Shown: in pieces, positions 10,680 through 20,916 of the stretch | Layout of the letters: each line of letters begins with the position of its first letter | How positions within the stretch are numbered: position 1 is the first letter of the stretch | Assembly: GCF_000768345.1 (NCBI RefSeq) | Contig: NZ_AVPS01000004.1 | Span: 1-64,000, forward strand | Reading direction: 5' to 3' | DNA from: Lysobacter concretionis Ko07 = DSM 16239 | GTDB taxonomy: Bacteria > Pseudomonadota > Gammaproteobacteria > Xanthomonadales > Xanthomonadaceae | DNA length: 64,000 nucleotides | Made by a program: the position numbers and the translations under genes | The notes under the pieces: generated by a model | Told to the model about the DNA's origin: nothing | Databases searched by the model: none | Seen by the model: only the letters and a program-made list of their open reading frames with translations

Positions 10680-10777
10680 GCCGCACGCGCCTCTTCCGTC
10701 GGAAAAGGCCAAGTCTGCGGGCGCGGCCGGCATCGCGCCCTGACCTGCATCAACGCGCCATACCGTCACCCCGCGTC

Positions 10778-10807
10778 GGCCGCCTTGCTTCGTGGAGAAA
10801 GGCGGCC
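10778..10807 (-). terminator. Hairpin after the DUF885 gene
   Basis: A 9-bp perfect inverted repeat GGCCGCCTT / AAGGCGGCC with a 12-nt loop begins 13 bp past the stop codon of the leftward DUF885 gene. It lacks a T-run, so termination is likely but not certain. Confidence 0.5.
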
Positions 10808-10819
10808 GTGCGCGGTTGC

Positions 10820-12643
10820 CTACTTGGCGGCGATCCAGCGGTCGATCTTGTCTTCCAGCACGTTCAGCGGCACCGAGCCGTCCTTCAGTACCTCGGCGTG
10901 GAATTCGCGCACGTCGAAGCGGTCGCCCAATGCTTTCTCGGCCTTGCGGCGCAGTTCCAGGATCTTCAGCTCGCCGATCTTGTACGCCAGCGCCTGGCCG
11001 GGGATCGCCATGTAACGCTCGGCCTCGGCGACGGACTGGGTCCGGCTTTCGGCGGAGTTGTCGAGCATGTAGTCGATCACCTGCTCGCGGGTCCAGTTCC
11101 TGCTGTGCAGCCCGGTGTCGACCACCAGCCGGATCGCGCGCCACAGCTCGTTCTGCAGGTAGCCGAAGTGGCTGTACGGGTCGGAATAGAGTCCCAGGTC
11201 CTTGCCCAGCGATTCGGCGTACAGGCCCCAGCCCTCGATGTAGGCGGTCTGCCCGCCGAAGCGGCGGAACGCGGGCAGGCCGGTGAGTTCCTGCTGCAAC
11301 GCGAGCTGGAAATGGTGGCCCGGAATGGCCTCGTGCAGGAACAGGTCCTCGGCGTCCCAGGTCTTGCGGGTCGGCAGGTCGTAGGTGTTGACGTAGAAGA
11401 TGCCGGGACGCGTGCCGTCCTCGCTGGGGGTCATGTAGGAACCGCCGGCGGCCGACTGGGCGCGGAACGCCTCCACCGGACGGATCTCGAACGGCGCCTT
11501 GGGCGTCAGCGAGAACAGCTCGGGAACCTTCTCGTTCACCTTGTCCTCCAGCCCGCGATAGAACTCCAGCAGCTTCTCTTCGGAGGCGAACTCGAAGCGC
11601 GGGTCGGTCTGCATGAACGTGAAGAACTCCTGCAGCGAGCCCTTGAACCCCACCTCGGCCATCACTTTGCGGATCTCGCCGTGGATGCGCGCCACCTCGT
11701 CCAGGCCGATCTGGTGGATCTGCGCGGGGGTGAGGTCGGTGGTGGTCGAGCGGTGGGTGCGGAAGGCGTACCAGGCGTCGCCGTCGGGCAGGTCGGCCAT
11801 GCCGGCGGTATCGCGCGTGTGCGGCAGGTAGTTGTCGGCGATGTATCCGCGCAGGTGGCGATAGGCCGGCATCAGCGTGGTGTCGATCAGCTCGCGGTAG
11901 TCGGCGGTGATGCGCTGTTTGTCTGCGTCGGAAAACGTGTCGGGCATGGTCTCGATCGGCCGCCAGAACAGGGTCTGTTCCGGGTTGTCCTTGATCAGCG
12001 CATCCAGCTGCGGCAGGACCTTTTCCATCAGCGCGCGCGGCTGCACCACGCCGGCCTGGACGCCTTCGCCCATGTTGGCGATCGCCTGGTTGAACAGCAC
12101 CGGCACCTGGGTGGCACGCTTGCGCCAGTTGTCGTAGTCCTCGACCGTCTTGAACGGTTGCGCGCCGGTGCCCGAACCGAGCTGCACGAAGGTGGAGGCG
12201 ATGTTGTAGAACTGGTTGATCGGCTGCATCCAGCCGGGGAATTTCTCCCCGGCGAGCTCGTCACGCGCGTCGTCGACGAAGATCTGGTAACTCAGCAGGT
12301 CCTGGCCTTCCAGCCCTTCCGCGCCGACGGCTTCGACTTTCTCCAGCCAGCCGCTGGTGAACCGGTGCGACTCGTCGCGGAATTCGCGCGACAGGAAGTT
12401 TGGCAGCCGGTCGTTGTAACGCGCGTCGCCCTGGTAGGTGGCGGCCAAGGGGTTGCGTTCGAGCATCTCCTCCCAGTACTGCGCATACAGCTGGTTGAGA
12501 TGGGCGGCCTTGTCGGCGACGGCCTGTTCCGTGTTGGCAGGCGCCTGCGAACCGTTGCCCGGAGACGGGGCGCACCCGGCGATGGCGGCGGCCAATGCCA
12601 GGGCGAGCAGCGGGCGGGCGGCAGTGCGTCGGTTCATCGTCAT
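10820..12643 (-). CDS. DUF885 family lipoprotein, putative metallopeptidase
   Basis: A 607-residue envelope protein. The first ~24 residues are a lipoprotein signal with lipobox AIAGC. The rest matches the DUF885 family, which is predicted to be zinc peptidase-like. The hallmark HEAIPGHH is present about residue 430, followed by [10 protein letters not shown], which supplies a candidate acidic ligand. The length is normal for the family (550-620). It is monocistronic by appearance: upstream is a 121-bp gap to the DUF502 gene on the same strand, downstream a hairpin at 10778. The substrate is unknown. Confidence 0.88.
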   Translation of the reverse strand: MTMNRRTAARPLLALALAAAIAGCAPSPGNGSQAPANTEQAVADKAAHLNQLYAQYWEEMLERNPLAATYQGDARYNDRLPNFLSREFRDESHRFTSGWLEKVEAVGAEGLEGQDLLSYQIFVDDARDELAGEKFPGWMQPINQFYNIASTFVQLGSGTGAQPFKTVEDYDNWRKRATQVPVLFNQAIANMGEGVQAGVVQPRALMEKVLPQLDALIKDNPEQTLFWRPIETMPDTFSDADKQRITADYRELIDTTLMPAYRHLRGYIADNYLPHTRDTAGMADLPDGDAWYAFRTHRSTTTDLTPAQIHQIGLDEVARIHGEIRKVMAEVGFKGSLQEFFTFMQTDPRFEFASEEKLLEFYRGLEDKVNEKVPELFSLTPKAPFEIRPVEAFRAQSAAGGSYMTPSEDGTRPGIFYVNTYDLPTRKTWDAEDLFLHEAIPGHHFQLALQQELTGLPAFRRFGGQTAYIEGWGLYAESLGKDLGLYSDPYSHFGYLQNELWRAIRLVVDTGLHSRNWTREQVIDYMLDNSAESRTQSVAEAERYMAIPGQALAYKIGELKILELRRKAEKALGDRFDVREFHAEVLKDGSVPLNVLEDKIDRWIAAK

Positions 12644-12764
12644 CGTCTCCGGTGGGAAAGGGCAGGGCGAACCCCGAGCGTCACCGCTGCGTGCACCGGC
12701 TGCAATGGCCGAAGGTCACCGGCCATGCGGGCTGTGGCGCCTGCGGGAAGGCAGGCGTGGATGC

Positions 12765-13430
12765 TCAGGACGACGAGCGCGCGGCCGGGGGCGAGAACGG
12801 GATCGACTCCGGAGACACCGCACCGCCGGAAATGATGAAGCTCATGGCCTGGTCGACGGTCCAGTCGGTCGGGGTGATCTTCTCGACCGGCACGATCTCC
12901 AGATAGCCGGAGGTCGGGTTCGGCGTGGTCGGCACGTACACCGCCGCCAGCTCGCGGCCGGTGCCTTGCTCCTTCAACACCCGGGTGACGAAGCCGATCG
13001 ACTTCATCTGGTCGTGCGGGAAGTCGATCAGCACCACGCGCTGGGTGCCGTCGGGCTTGGTCTGCAGGATGTTGAGCAGTTGCCGCGCGCTGCCGTAGAT
13101 CGTGTTGGCGAACGGGATGCGGCCGATCAGCGCCTCGAACCAGCGCAGCAGCCGCTGGCCGAACACGCGGTGCGCCATCACCCCGGCCGCCAGGATCACC
13201 AGCAGGGTCGCCGCCAGCGCAAGCACGGTCTGCACCCACGGATCGACCAGCCACCCCCAGGCACGGGGATCGCCGCTGGCGAGGTTCTGCAGCACCGGTT
13301 CGGTCAGCGGTCGACTGATGTCGGACAGAAGCACGAACACGAACTTGACCACGACCCAGGTCAGCCACAGGGGCAGCAGGGTCAACAGGCCGGTGAGAAA
13401 CAGGCGTTGCACGGTGGGGACGGTTCGCAT
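12765..13430 (-). CDS. DUF502 family membrane protein
   Basis: A 221-residue inner-membrane protein of the DUF502 family. Hydrophobic segments occur at about residues 9-31 (LFLTGLLTLLPLWLTWVVV) and 68-90, followed by a soluble part with the conserved IPFANTIYGSARQLL and VLIDFPHDQMKSIGFVT stretches. The C-terminal ~20 residues (after AVSPESIPF) are Pro/Ala/Ser-rich. Bacterial and plant homologues (COV proteins) are linked to membrane trafficking in plants, but the bacterial role is not known. A 66-bp spacer separates it from the kinase gene on the same strand. Confidence 0.9.
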   Translation of the reverse strand: MRTVPTVQRLFLTGLLTLLPLWLTWVVVKFVFVLLSDISRPLTEPVLQNLASGDPRAWGWLVDPWVQTVLALAATLLVILAAGVMAHRVFGQRLLRWFEALIGRIPFANTIYGSARQLLNILQTKPDGTQRVVLIDFPHDQMKSIGFVTRVLKEQGTGRELAAVYVPTTPNPTSGYLEIVPVEKITPTDWTVDQAMSFIISGGAVSPESIPFSPPAARSSS

Positions 13431-13496
13431 GGCGCGATTGTAAGCGGCCCCGGTGGCGTGCGCCGGTCGTGTCGTTGGTTGCGGTCGCTGCGGTCG

Positions 13497-15491
13497 CTAC
13501 CGTTCGCGCACCAGGCGGAAGCCGACGTCGTCGTAACCGCGGCCCGCATCCAGCACCCGCTGCGCGTCTCCGCTGCGCCACGAGCTGCCGTCGACCCTGC
13601 GCTCCTTGCAGCCTTCGCCGCATTCGAGTTGCCACAGCGACAATTCGCGACCGCTGACTTCAGGCGCGCGCTGGCGGGATTCCGCGAGCGTCGGCAGGCG
13701 GTAGGTATGCCCGGCCTGCTGGCTGTACCACTGCGCATAGGCCTGCGCATCGACCATCGACACGCAGACCACCGGCTCGCCATCGCCCTGGCTGAAGCCC
13801 GGGTCGCGCCAGTCGCGCCGTGCCAGCACCCGCAGCAGCGATGCGCGTTCACGGCAGAGCGCGGGCTTGCGGTTGGTGGCCGTGGCGAAGCGGGAGAACT
13901 CATCGCGGCTGACCGGCTTGAGGCTGATGGCAACGTCGGCCGTGCTGCGGGTCGTGGAGGCGGCACCACGCTCCGGGATTTCCGCCGCGCGTGATTGCAG
14001 CTTCCGCGCGGCCTCGGGCGACAGGCCCATCGGCCCGGCAAGGGCGGCGATGCCCAACCCCTGTTTGCGGTCGGGTCTGGCGGCTGCCTTGGCAAGGCGA
14101 TCCTGCAGCGCCTTGTCGATATCGGCGCGCAAGCGGTTCTGGGCATCGGACGTGTCGGTGCCGGTTTCAAGACCGAGTTGCTGCACGTGGCGCGCATAGT
14201 CCGTCGCGCGGTCGTCCTTGCCCTGGCGGAGGTTGGCAAGCAGTGCGCCGCCCAGCGCCCCGGTGAGTTCGTCGACCATCTGCTGGACTTCGTGGCTGCC
14301 GGGATCGACCTGCCAGGCGCGCAGCACGCTGGCGTAGGCGTTGTCGCCTTCCGGCGTGGTGAGGTTGCGCTGCCCGATCTGTCGACGCGCATTGTCGAGA
14401 GCCACCTGCAAGGGAGCTTCCGGCAGCGGCTGCAGCATCGCGGCGATCGGATCGTACGGTGTCGTGTCGGCCGCCGGCGGAGTGCTGTCGGCACGGAAAA
14501 ATCCGTCCTGGCCCTTGTCGCCAATGATGAAGGCCGTGGCAGTGGTCGCCACGACGACCAGGCTGGCGGCGGCCCAGACCGGTCCGGAAACACCGGCCAG
14601 GCGCCCGCCGATGCGCTCGCGCCAGGCCGCCATCCGCGGCCAGCGACGGCGGCGTTCGACCTGATCCAGCATGGCGCTCATCTGGGCGACATCCTGGAAC
14701 CGCTCGCCGGGCTGCTTGGCCAGTGCGCGGTTCATGAATCGTTGCCAGTGACGCAGGTGCGGCGGCAACTTCGGGATCGGGTCCTGCGCGTGCATCACCG
14801 CCATCGACAACGCATCACCGGCTTCGTAGGGCAGGTGGCCGGCGAGCATTTCCCACGCCAGCACGCCGAGGCTGTACAGGTCGGCGCGACCGTCGACATC
14901 TTCGCCGCGCGCCTGCTCGGGCGCCATGTAGGCGGTACTGCCGACGGCCAGGCCGGCAGCGGTCACCCGCGGCCCGAAACCACGGCGCAGGGCGATGCCG
15001 AAATCCGCCAGCAACGGCCGCTCGGTATCGTCGAACAGCACGTTCTCGGCCTTGACGTCGCGATGCACCACGCCGCGGCCGTGGGCGTACTCCAGCGCCG
15101 ACAGCAGCGCACGCAGGGTTTCGATCACGCGGGCTTCGTCGGGACCATCCCCGTTCTGGAAGCTGCGCTGGCCCAGATGGCCGCGTGAGAGGTACGGCAT
15201 CGCGTAGTAGGGCAGGCCGTCGCCGGTGCGGCCCAGCTCGTGGATGCGCACGACGTGGGGGTGCTCCAGCCGGGCGATCGTGCGGACTTCGTTCTCGAAC
15301 CGGCGGCGACTCACTTCGTCCGACAGTGCCTGCGGCGCCATCACCTTGATCGCGACCTCGCGCGACAGGGCGATCTGCTCGGCCAGATACACCGTGGACA
15401 TGCCGCCATGGTTGATGACGCGCAGCAGCCGGTAGCCCCGGATATCGGGCAGTGGTCCGGTGGTCATGTCGTTGTCTGGCGAATGCGGCAT
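13497..15491 (-). CDS. Ser/Thr protein kinase with C-terminal FGE-like domain
   Basis: A 664-residue transmembrane Hanks-type kinase. The kinase domain is complete: Gly loop INHGGMSTVY at 26-35, catalytic Lys49 in AIKVM, HRD at 143-145, DFG at 163-165 and APEQARG after it, so it should be active. A single membrane segment (VWAAASLVVVATTATAF) lies near residues 305-325. It separates the cytoplasmic kinase from a periplasmic part that ends in a shortened formylglycine-generating-enzyme (FGE/SUMF)-like domain (~530-664, including DAQAYAQWYSQQAGHTYRLPT and VGFRLVRE). Compared with the FGE-like lipoprotein at 26591-28489, the domain lacks a central stretch of several tens of residues. It likely senses an envelope signal. 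An alternative start is Met9. Confidence 0.93.
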   Translation of the reverse strand: MPHSPDNDMTTGPLPDIRGYRLLRVINHGGMSTVYLAEQIALSREVAIKVMAPQALSDEVSRRRFENEVRTIARLEHPHVVRIHELGRTGDGLPYYAMPYLSRGHLGQRSFQNGDGPDEARVIETLRALLSALEYAHGRGVVHRDVKAENVLFDDTERPLLADFGIALRRGFGPRVTAAGLAVGSTAYMAPEQARGEDVDGRADLYSLGVLAWEMLAGHLPYEAGDALSMAVMHAQDPIPKLPPHLRHWQRFMNRALAKQPGERFQDVAQMSAMLDQVERRRRWPRMAAWRERIGGRLAGVSGPVWAAASLVVVATTATAFIIGDKGQDGFFRADSTPPAADTTPYDPIAAMLQPLPEAPLQVALDNARRQIGQRNLTTPEGDNAYASVLRAWQVDPGSHEVQQMVDELTGALGGALLANLRQGKDDRATDYARHVQQLGLETGTDTSDAQNRLRADIDKALQDRLAKAAARPDRKQGLGIAALAGPMGLSPEAARKLQSRAAEIPERGAASTTRSTADVAISLKPVSRDEFSRFATATNRKPALCRERASLLRVLARRDWRDPGFSQGDGEPVVCVSMVDAQAYAQWYSQQAGHTYRLPTLAESRQRAPEVSGRELSLWQLECGEGCKERRVDGSSWRSGDAQRVLDAGRGYDDVGFRLVRER

Positions 15492-15604
15492 CGCGCGGCC
15501 CCCCTGTCGCGAATCGCGAGCATACCCTCCGCGGGTGAAAGCGGGGAGAGTCCGTGCCTGCGTGAACCGAAAGGGGAAAGCCGGGGTCCGGACTGGCGGG
15601 CTGG

Positions 15605-16066
15605 TCAGTCGTCCGCGAGTGTCCGGCGCTTGCGGCGCACATACAACTGCTTGCGGACCCGGGCGACGACCTCGCCGGCCTTGTCGGTGATGTGTGTGTC
15701 GAACCAGCGCAACGCCTTGTCGCCGGTAGCAGTGGTGTCGCGCAGCTCGTCGAGGACGGCGTCATCCACGGCAAAGTGCGCATGCACGGTGCCGCGGCCG
15801 GGCTTGACGAATTCGATCGTGCCGGCCTGGTCCCAGACGATGTAGTCGCGGCCCAGCGACTGCATCACCAGCAGCATCCAGAACGGGTCGGTCATCGCGA
15901 ACAGGCTGCCGCCGAAATGGGTGCCGACGTAATTGCGGTTCCAGGGCCGCATGCGCAGTTCGACGTGGGCGTGGCGGTAGCCGTCGCTGATGTCGCGGAC
16001 GTGGACGCCGCTGAACAGGAACGGTGGCCACAGGTTGAGGCCGTGGCGGAGCAGGCTGGGTTTCAT
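15605..16066 (-). CDS. DUF4442 family hotdog-fold protein (thioesterase-like)
   Basis: A 153-residue protein matching DUF4442, a hotdog-fold group related to acyl-CoA thioesterases. The motif NRNYVGTHFGGSLFAMTDPFWM (about residues 44-65, here cited in part as HFGGSLFAM) fits the central hotdog helix. The C terminus is basic (VRKQLYVRRKRR). It lies 113 bp downstream of the kinase gene and 98 bp upstream of the end of xseA, all leftward. The substrate is unknown; an acyl-CoA or acyl-ACP ester is an inference from the fold. Confidence 0.8.
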   Translation of the reverse strand: MKPSLLRHGLNLWPPFLFSGVHVRDISDGYRHAHVELRMRPWNRNYVGTHFGGSLFAMTDPFWMLLVMQSLGRDYIVWDQAGTIEFVKPGRGTVHAHFAVDDAVLDELRDTTATGDKALRWFDTHITDKAGEVVARVRKQLYVRRKRRTLADD

Positions 16067-16164
16067 GCGGGGCCGGGAGTGTGGACGAGGCCCGACAGCC
16101 TGCCATACGGCAGCGTATATTCAAGTGCGGGGCGTTGGAGTCGATGCGTCGGAGGCTGGATCGC

Positions 16165-17502
16165 CTACCGTGTTTCCACCCGCACCTGCAGCCGGCCATC
16201 GGCCAGTCGCACATCCAGGCGGTCGCCCGGGGTGGCGTCCAGCACGCTGCGCACCAGCCGGCCGTCCTCGTGCTGCACGATCGCGTAGCCGCGGGCGACG
16301 GTGGCCAGCGGGCTGATGGCTTCAAGCGACCGCGCCAGTCCGCGCAAGGCCAGGGCGTCGTTGCCCAGCCGCCGGGCAATGGCGGCTTGCGGGCGTTGCG
16401 ATATGGCGGCCAGGCGTTCGCGCAGCCGGGCGATCCGGCGTTGCGGGTGGGAGATCCGCAGGATCGCTTCGGCGTGGCGCAACCGCGCCTGTTCGTGGCC
16501 GAGGCGTTGCCGCCACGCGGCCGCGAGCCGGCGCAAGGCCTCGGCCTGGCGTCGGCGCAACAGGTCCAGCCGGGCTTGCGGGCGCAGTGCATTGAGGCGC
16601 AACGCGGCGCGGTCGGCGCGTTGCATCGCCTGGCGCAGGTGCTGGGTCTGCAGGTTGACCAGCCTGGCCCCGATGGCGCGCACGTGGCGACCGAGGTCTT
16701 CGCGGTCGGGCACCAGCAGTTCGGCCGCAACCGACGGGGTGGGCGCGCGGATGTCGGCGGCGAAGTCGGCCAGGCTGAAGTCGGTTTCGTGGCCGACCGC
16801 GGACACCACGGGCACCTCGCAGGCGGCGATCGCGCGGGCCAGATGTTCGTCGTTGAAGGCCCACAGGTCTTCCAGCGAGCCGCCGCCGCGGGCCAGCACC
16901 AGCACGTCGTAGCGGTTCGAGGCGGCCGCGCGCTGCAGCATGCGGGTGATCTGGGCGGCGGCGGTCGCGCCCTGCACCGGCACCGGCAACACCTCGGCCT
17001 CGACCAGCGGGAAGCGGCGCGCAAGCACGCTGAGCACGTCCCGCACGGCGGCGCCGCTGGGCGAGGTGATCACCCCGATACGCGAGGGCAGCGCCGGCAA
17101 TGGCCGCTTGCGCGCGTCGTCGAACAACCCCTCGGCCTGCAGCCGCGCCTTGAGTTCATCGAACGCGCGTCGCAGCGCGCCTTCGCCGGCTTCCTCCATG
17201 TGGTCGAGCACCATCTGGTACTCGCCGCGCGCCTCGTACAGGGTCAGCCGTCCGCGCGCGAGCACGTGCATGCCCTCGCGCGGAACGAACTTCAGCCAGC
17301 TGCTCTTGGGCTTGAACATCGCGCACCGCACCTGCGCGCGCGCGTCCTTGAGGGTGAAGTACAGATGCCCGGACGACGGCCGCGCCACGTTGCCCAGCTC
17401 GGCCTCGATCCACACCAGCGGGAACGCCCCTTCCAGCAGGTCGCGCGCCAGCGTGTTGAGCTGGCTCGGGGTGAGGACGTGATTGGGATCGTCGAGGGTC
17501 AT
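16165..17502 (-). CDS. xseA: Exodeoxyribonuclease VII large subunit
   Basis: A 445-residue large subunit of exonuclease VII, which degrades single-stranded DNA with the small XseB subunit. An OB-fold N terminus ([19 protein letters not shown], residues ~9-27) is followed by the catalytic half with [15 protein letters not shown], the acidic [16 protein letters not shown] and [16 protein letters not shown] long Arg/Ala-rich coiled-coil precedes the C-terminal LARGYAIV. I chose the ATG at 17502 because family similarity starts directly after it; no strong Shine-Dalgarno is visible. xseB is not adjacent. Confidence 0.95.
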   Translation of the reverse strand: MTLDDPNHVLTPSQLNTLARDLLEGAFPLVWIEAELGNVARPSSGHLYFTLKDARAQVRCAMFKPKSSWLKFVPREGMHVLARGRLTLYEARGEYQMVLDHMEEAGEGALRRAFDELKARLQAEGLFDDARKRPLPALPSRIGVITSPSGAAVRDVLSVLARRFPLVEAEVLPVPVQGATAAAQITRMLQRAAASNRYDVLVLARGGGSLEDLWAFNDEHLARAIAACEVPVVSAVGHETDFSLADFAADIRAPTPSVAAELLVPDREDLGRHVRAIGARLVNLQTQHLRQAMQRADRAALRLNALRPQARLDLLRRRQAEALRRLAAAWRQRLGHEQARLRHAEAILRISHPQRRIARLRERLAAISQRPQAAIARRLGNDALALRGLARSLEAISPLATVARGYAIVQHEDGRLVRSVLDATPGDRLDVRLADGRLQVRVETR

Positions 17503-17652
17503 GGCAACGCGGCGGGGCGGCTGGATACGGTAGCGCAGCGTCTCCCGGCGGTCACGCCGGCCGGGAAGATGCTGCCGCGCCATTCGAGTCGGCGGATTTT
17601 TCGCTGGGCAGAAAGTGCCTGTTCTGCGGGAGCCATCGCATGTCTTTCTCCG

Positions 17653-17800
17653 TCTCCCGCTTGCGGGAGAGGGTTGGGGTGAGGGAAGACGAAGCGGCAC
17701 ATGCGTCGCAACCGCGGTCGCGTTGCTCTCACACCCCAAGGGTGCTTCCTTTGGGGCGTCCGCCCTTCGGGCACCTTCTCCCGCGAGCGGGAGAAGGGTG
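17653..17800. repeat. REP-like inverted repeats between xseA and ispG
   Basis: The 329-bp divergent gap 17503-17831 contains several repeat modules. TCTCCCGC-TT-GCGGGAGA (17653-17670) with flank GGGTTGGGGTGAGGG matches, in reverse orientation, the element at 51031-51060. ACCCCAAGGG..CTTCCTTTGGGGCG (about 17732-17758) resembles the sequence at 53579-53602. CACCTTCTCCCGC / GCGGGAGAAGGGTG (17772-17800) makes a near-perfect long hairpin 31 bp before the ispG start. Nothing coding is supported here. Confidence 0.75.
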
Positions 17801-17825
17801 AGCCGTACCGCCCCGGCGGTACAAT
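17798..17825 (+). promoter_or_regulatory. Candidate ispG promoter giving a leaderless transcript
   Basis: TACAAT (17820-17825) is a good -10 hexamer, with a poor -35 (GTGAGC, 17798-17803) 16 bp upstream. Transcription would start within a few bases of the ispG ATG at 17832. No Shine-Dalgarno precedes that ATG, which is consistent with leaderless initiation. The -35 match is only 3 of 6, so this is tentative. Confidence 0.35.
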
Positions 17826-17831
17826 GCGCGG

Positions 17832-19100
17832 ATGAACCGAGACGTCGCCAGCCCCTGCACCAACCCCGCCTTTGGCCCCCTGCCACGCCGCTCCACCCGC
17901 GCGGTGACGATCGGCGGGATCACCGTCGGCGGCGGTGCGCCGGTGGTGGTGCAGTCGATGACCAACACCGACACCGCCGACATCGCCGGCACCGTCAAGC
18001 AGGTCGCCGAATTGTGGCGCGCGGGTTCGGAACTGGTCCGCATCACCGTCAACAACGCCGAGTCCGCCGCCGCCGTGCCGCGGATCCGCGACAAGCTGGC
18101 GATGATGGGCGCGGCCGTCCCGCTGATCGGCGACTTCCATTACAACGGCCACCAGCTGCTGACCGCCGAGCCCGCCGCGGCCGAGGCGCTGGCGAAGTAC
18201 CGCATCAATCCCGGCAACGTCGGTTTCGGCAAGAAGCGCGACAGCCAGTTCGCGACCCTGATCGAGCTGGCGATCCAGTACGGCAAGCCGGTCCGGATCG
18301 GCGCCAACTGGGGCTCGCTGGACCAGGCGCTGGCGCGGCAGTTGATGGACGAGAACGCGCAGCGCGCCGAGCCCTGGGACGCCGGCCGGGTGCTGCGCGA
18401 GGCATTGATCCGCTCGGCGCTGGACTCGGCCGAGCGCGCCGTCGATATCGGCTTGCCGGCCGAGCGCATCGTGCTCAGCGCGAAGGTCAGCGGCGTGCAG
18501 GAACTGATCGCGGTCTATCGCGAGCTGGCCCGCCGCGGCGACTACGCGCTGCATCTGGGCCTGACCGAGGCCGGCATCGGCAGCAAGGGCATCGTCGCCT
18601 CCAGCGCGGCGCTGGGCGTGCTGCTGCAGGAGGGCATCGGCGACACGATCCGCATCTCGCTGACCCCCGAGCCGGGCCAGTCGCGCAACAACGAGGTGAT
18701 CGTCGCGCAGGAACTGCTGCAGACGATGGGCCTGCGCGCGTTCACCCCGATGGTGACGGCGTGCCCCGGCTGCGGGCGCACCACCAGCACGTTCTTCCAG
18801 GAGCTGGCACAGAAGGTCCAGGAGCACGTGCGGGCGAAGATGCCGGAATGGAAGGTCACCCATCCGGGTGCGGAAAACCTGACCCTCGCGGTGATGGGCT
18901 GCATCGTCAACGGCCCGGGCGAATCGCGCCACGCCAACATCGGTATTTCGCTGCCGGGCACCGGCGAGGCGCCGGCGGCGCCGGTGTTCGAGGACGGCGA
19001 GAAAACCGTGACCCTGCGCGGCGAACATATCGCCGACGAGTTTGTCGGCCTGATCGACCGCTACGTCGAGCGCCACTATGGCGGCGCCGGGATTGCCTGA
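17832..19100 (+). CDS. ispG: 4-hydroxy-3-methylbut-2-enyl diphosphate synthase
   Basis: A 422-residue iron-sulfur enzyme of the MEP isoprenoid pathway that converts MEcPP to HMBPP. The N-terminal TIM-barrel half has [12 protein letters not shown]. The C-terminal cluster domain has CPGCGRT and [10 protein letters not shown], which supply the three [4Fe-4S] Cys ligands. The length matches the proteobacterial form. The PAP2 gene starts 23 bp before its stop, so the two are likely co-expressed. No Shine-Dalgarno is evident; see the candidate promoter immediately upstream. Confidence 0.96.
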   Translation: MNRDVASPCTNPAFGPLPRRSTRAVTIGGITVGGGAPVVVQSMTNTDTADIAGTVKQVAELWRAGSELVRITVNNAESAAAVPRIRDKLAMMGAAVPLIGDFHYNGHQLLTAEPAAAEALAKYRINPGNVGFGKKRDSQFATLIELAIQYGKPVRIGANWGSLDQALARQLMDENAQRAEPWDAGRVLREALIRSALDSAERAVDIGLPAERIVLSAKVSGVQELIAVYRELARRGDYALHLGLTEAGIGSKGIVASSAALGVLLQEGIGDTIRISLTPEPGQSRNNEVIVAQELLQTMGLRAFTPMVTACPGCGRTTSTFFQELAQKVQEHVRAKMPEWKVTHPGAENLTLAVMGCIVNGPGESRHANIGISLPGTGEAPAAPVFEDGEKTVTLRGEHIADEFVGLIDRYVERHYGGAGIA

Positions 19101-19932
19101 GCCAAGTTCATCTGAGCCCGGTTCGTCCGGGTCGGGAGTGCCCGGGTCAGGCTTGCCCGATCCGGCGGCGAAGTCTCCGGAGATGACACCACCCGTGGGT
19201 CCACCCGGCCCGCCAACGCCGGCCGGGTTTGCATCGAGCGGTTCCGCGTCGGGGTCCCATTCGCGGCGGCAGACAGTGCGCTGGCCGGATTGGTGGCGCA
19301 GGCATCGTGGACAACTGGCGCTGGTCGTCGCGGCGTTGCTGCCGCCGTCCTGGGCCTTCGCGACGCTGGCCACGAGAGTCCGCGCCGGCGGCTCGTTCGC
19401 ATTCGATCTGCCGATCCTGGATTTTGCCCGCGCGTTGGGCAGCCCGGCGCTCGACCGCTTCTTCGTGGCGATGTCCCAGCTCGGCTACCTGTACGGCGTT
19501 GTACCGTTCGATATCGCGCTGGTGATGTTCCTGCTGCTCCGTCGCCAATGGCGCGTGGCGGCTTTCGCGACCCTCGCGCTGGCCGGCTCCGGCCTGTTGA
19601 ACGTGCTCACCAAGCAGGTGTTCGCGCGTGACCGGCCGGCGTTGTGGGAGTCCATCGCGCCGGAGACGACCTGGAGTTTCCCCAGCGGCCACGCGATGGG
19701 CTCGGCCACGCTGGCGGTGGTCCTGATCCTGCTGGCGTGGCACACGCGCTGGCGTTGGCCGGTGATCGTGGCGATGGCCGCGTTCGTGTTGCTGGTGGGC
19801 TTTTCACGCGTCTATCTGGGCGTGCATTACCCGTCCGATATCCTCGCCGGATGGGCCGTGGCCAGTGTCTGGACGGCCGCCAGTTTCCTGGCGGTGTTCC
19901 GGGGGCGATACCGGCTCCGGCAGCGCGGCTGA
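19078..19932 (+). CDS. PAP2 superfamily membrane phosphatase
   Basis: A 284-residue polytopic phosphatase. About 65 N-terminal residues are Pro/Ser/Gly-rich and poorly conserved-looking. Hydrophobic segments then occur near 80-100, 140-165, 165-185, 220-240 and 250-270. The acid-phosphatase triad motifs are readable: KQVFARDRP (KX6RP), PSGHAMGSA (PSGH) and [12 protein letters not shown] (SRX5HX3D). Such enzymes dephosphorylate lipid diphosphates (undecaprenyl-PP) or phosphatidylglycerol-phosphate. Its overlap with ispG hints at a polyprenyl substrate, an inference only. The start is uncertain: the ATG at 19183 would remove most of the low-complexity head. Confidence 0.88.
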   Translation: MAAPGLPEPSSSEPGSSGSGVPGSGLPDPAAKSPEMTPPVGPPGPPTPAGFASSGSASGSHSRRQTVRWPDWWRRHRGQLALVVAALLPPSWAFATLATRVRAGGSFAFDLPILDFARALGSPALDRFFVAMSQLGYLYGVVPFDIALVMFLLLRRQWRVAAFATLALAGSGLLNVLTKQVFARDRPALWESIAPETTWSFPSGHAMGSATLAVVLILLAWHTRWRWPVIVAMAAFVLLVGFSRVYLGVHYPSDILAGWAVASVWTAASFLAVFRGRYRLRQRG

Positions 19933-19974
19933 AAGTCGCTGGCCGGCACGCGTGCCGCTGGCGGCGCCTGGAAC

Positions 19975-20916
19975 CTACTGGCCCGGCTTGACCGCCGTGG
20001 TCGGTGCGGTGGTGGCGGCACGCCGAGCGAGCCGCGCCTCGCGGTGGGCGATGTAGCCGTTGGCGATGAAGATGATCGCCGCGCCGAGCACGGTCCAGCG
20101 ATCCAGGTCCTCACCGAACAGGAAGAACCCGAACACCGCCACGATCGGCAGCTGCATGAAGCTGATCGGCGTCAGCGCGGAGACGTCGCCAAGCTTCAGC
20201 GCGCGCGTCCACAGCATGTGCCCGGCGGTCCCCAGTACGCCGGCGCAGACCACCCACAGCCACACGATGCCGTGCGGCCATTCCCAGACGAACAGGGCCG
20301 GCACCAGCGACATCGGCACCCACAGGATGGTGGTCAGGATGACGATGCGGTCGGCCGGCTCGGTGTAGGACAACTGCTTGATCTGGATCGCCACGATGCC
20401 GCTGAGGATCGCCGCGGAGATGGCGATCAGGGTGCCCGCGCTGAACTCCGCGGTGCCGGGCCGGACGATGATCAGCACGCCGATGAAACCCAGCACGACC
20501 GCGCTCCAGCGTCGCACGCGCACCTGCTCGCCCAGCCACAGCACCGCCGCGATGGTCACGAACAACGGCGTGGAATACGACAGCGACACGGCCTGCGCCA
20601 ATGGCAGATTGCCGATCGCCCAGAAGCCGCAGAACATCGAGGCCGTGCCCAGCAAGCAGCGCACGAAATAACGCGGCAGCTGTTGCGTCCGCAGCAGTCC
20701 GGGGCCGTGTTTGTACAGCAGCGGCAAGGCCGCCAGCATGCCGAAGAAGCTGCGGAAGAACGCCACCTCGAAGGTGTGCAGGGACTCGGAGGCCAGCCGG
20801 ATGGCGATGACCATCACGGCGAAGAACCCGGTACTGCCAAGCATCAGCAGTGCCGCGCGGGTATGGACCGACATCGCGGGCTTGGTCGCGGGCTTGCCGG
20901 TTGCCGGGGTCACCAT
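19975..20916 (-). CDS. EamA/DMT-family permease
   Basis: A 313-residue drug/metabolite transporter family protein with ten predicted membrane segments in two EamA halves (first half from LLMLGSTGFFAVMVIAIRL, second from IAISAAILSGIVAI). No signature reveals the substrate. The ATG at 20916 overlaps the murB stop (20910) by 7 bp, so translation is probably coupled to murB. A longer frame to 21114 would lie wholly inside murB and has no family support. It is the last gene of the leftward DUF4190-pyrD-murB block. Confidence 0.9.
   Translation of the reverse strand: MVTPATGKPATKPAMSVHTRAALLMLGSTGFFAVMVIAIRLASESLHTFEVAFFRSFFGMLAALPLLYKHGPGLLRTQQLPRYFVRCLLGTASMFCGFWAIGNLPLAQAVSLSYSTPLFVTIAAVLWLGEQVRVRRWSAVVLGFIGVLIIVRPGTAEFSAGTLIAISAAILSGIVAIQIKQLSYTEPADRIVILTTILWVPMSLVPALFVWEWPHGIVWLWVVCAGVLGTAGHMLWTRALKLGDVSALTPISFMQLPIVAVFGFFLFGEDLDRWTVLGAAIIFIANGYIAHREARLARRAATTAPTTAVKPGQ

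Noticed and set aside
9678-11144. Fusion of lipA to an upstream ~155-codon region
   Set aside because: The added part runs through the DUF885 terminator and lacks any family match, and the ATG at 10679 fits LipA length.
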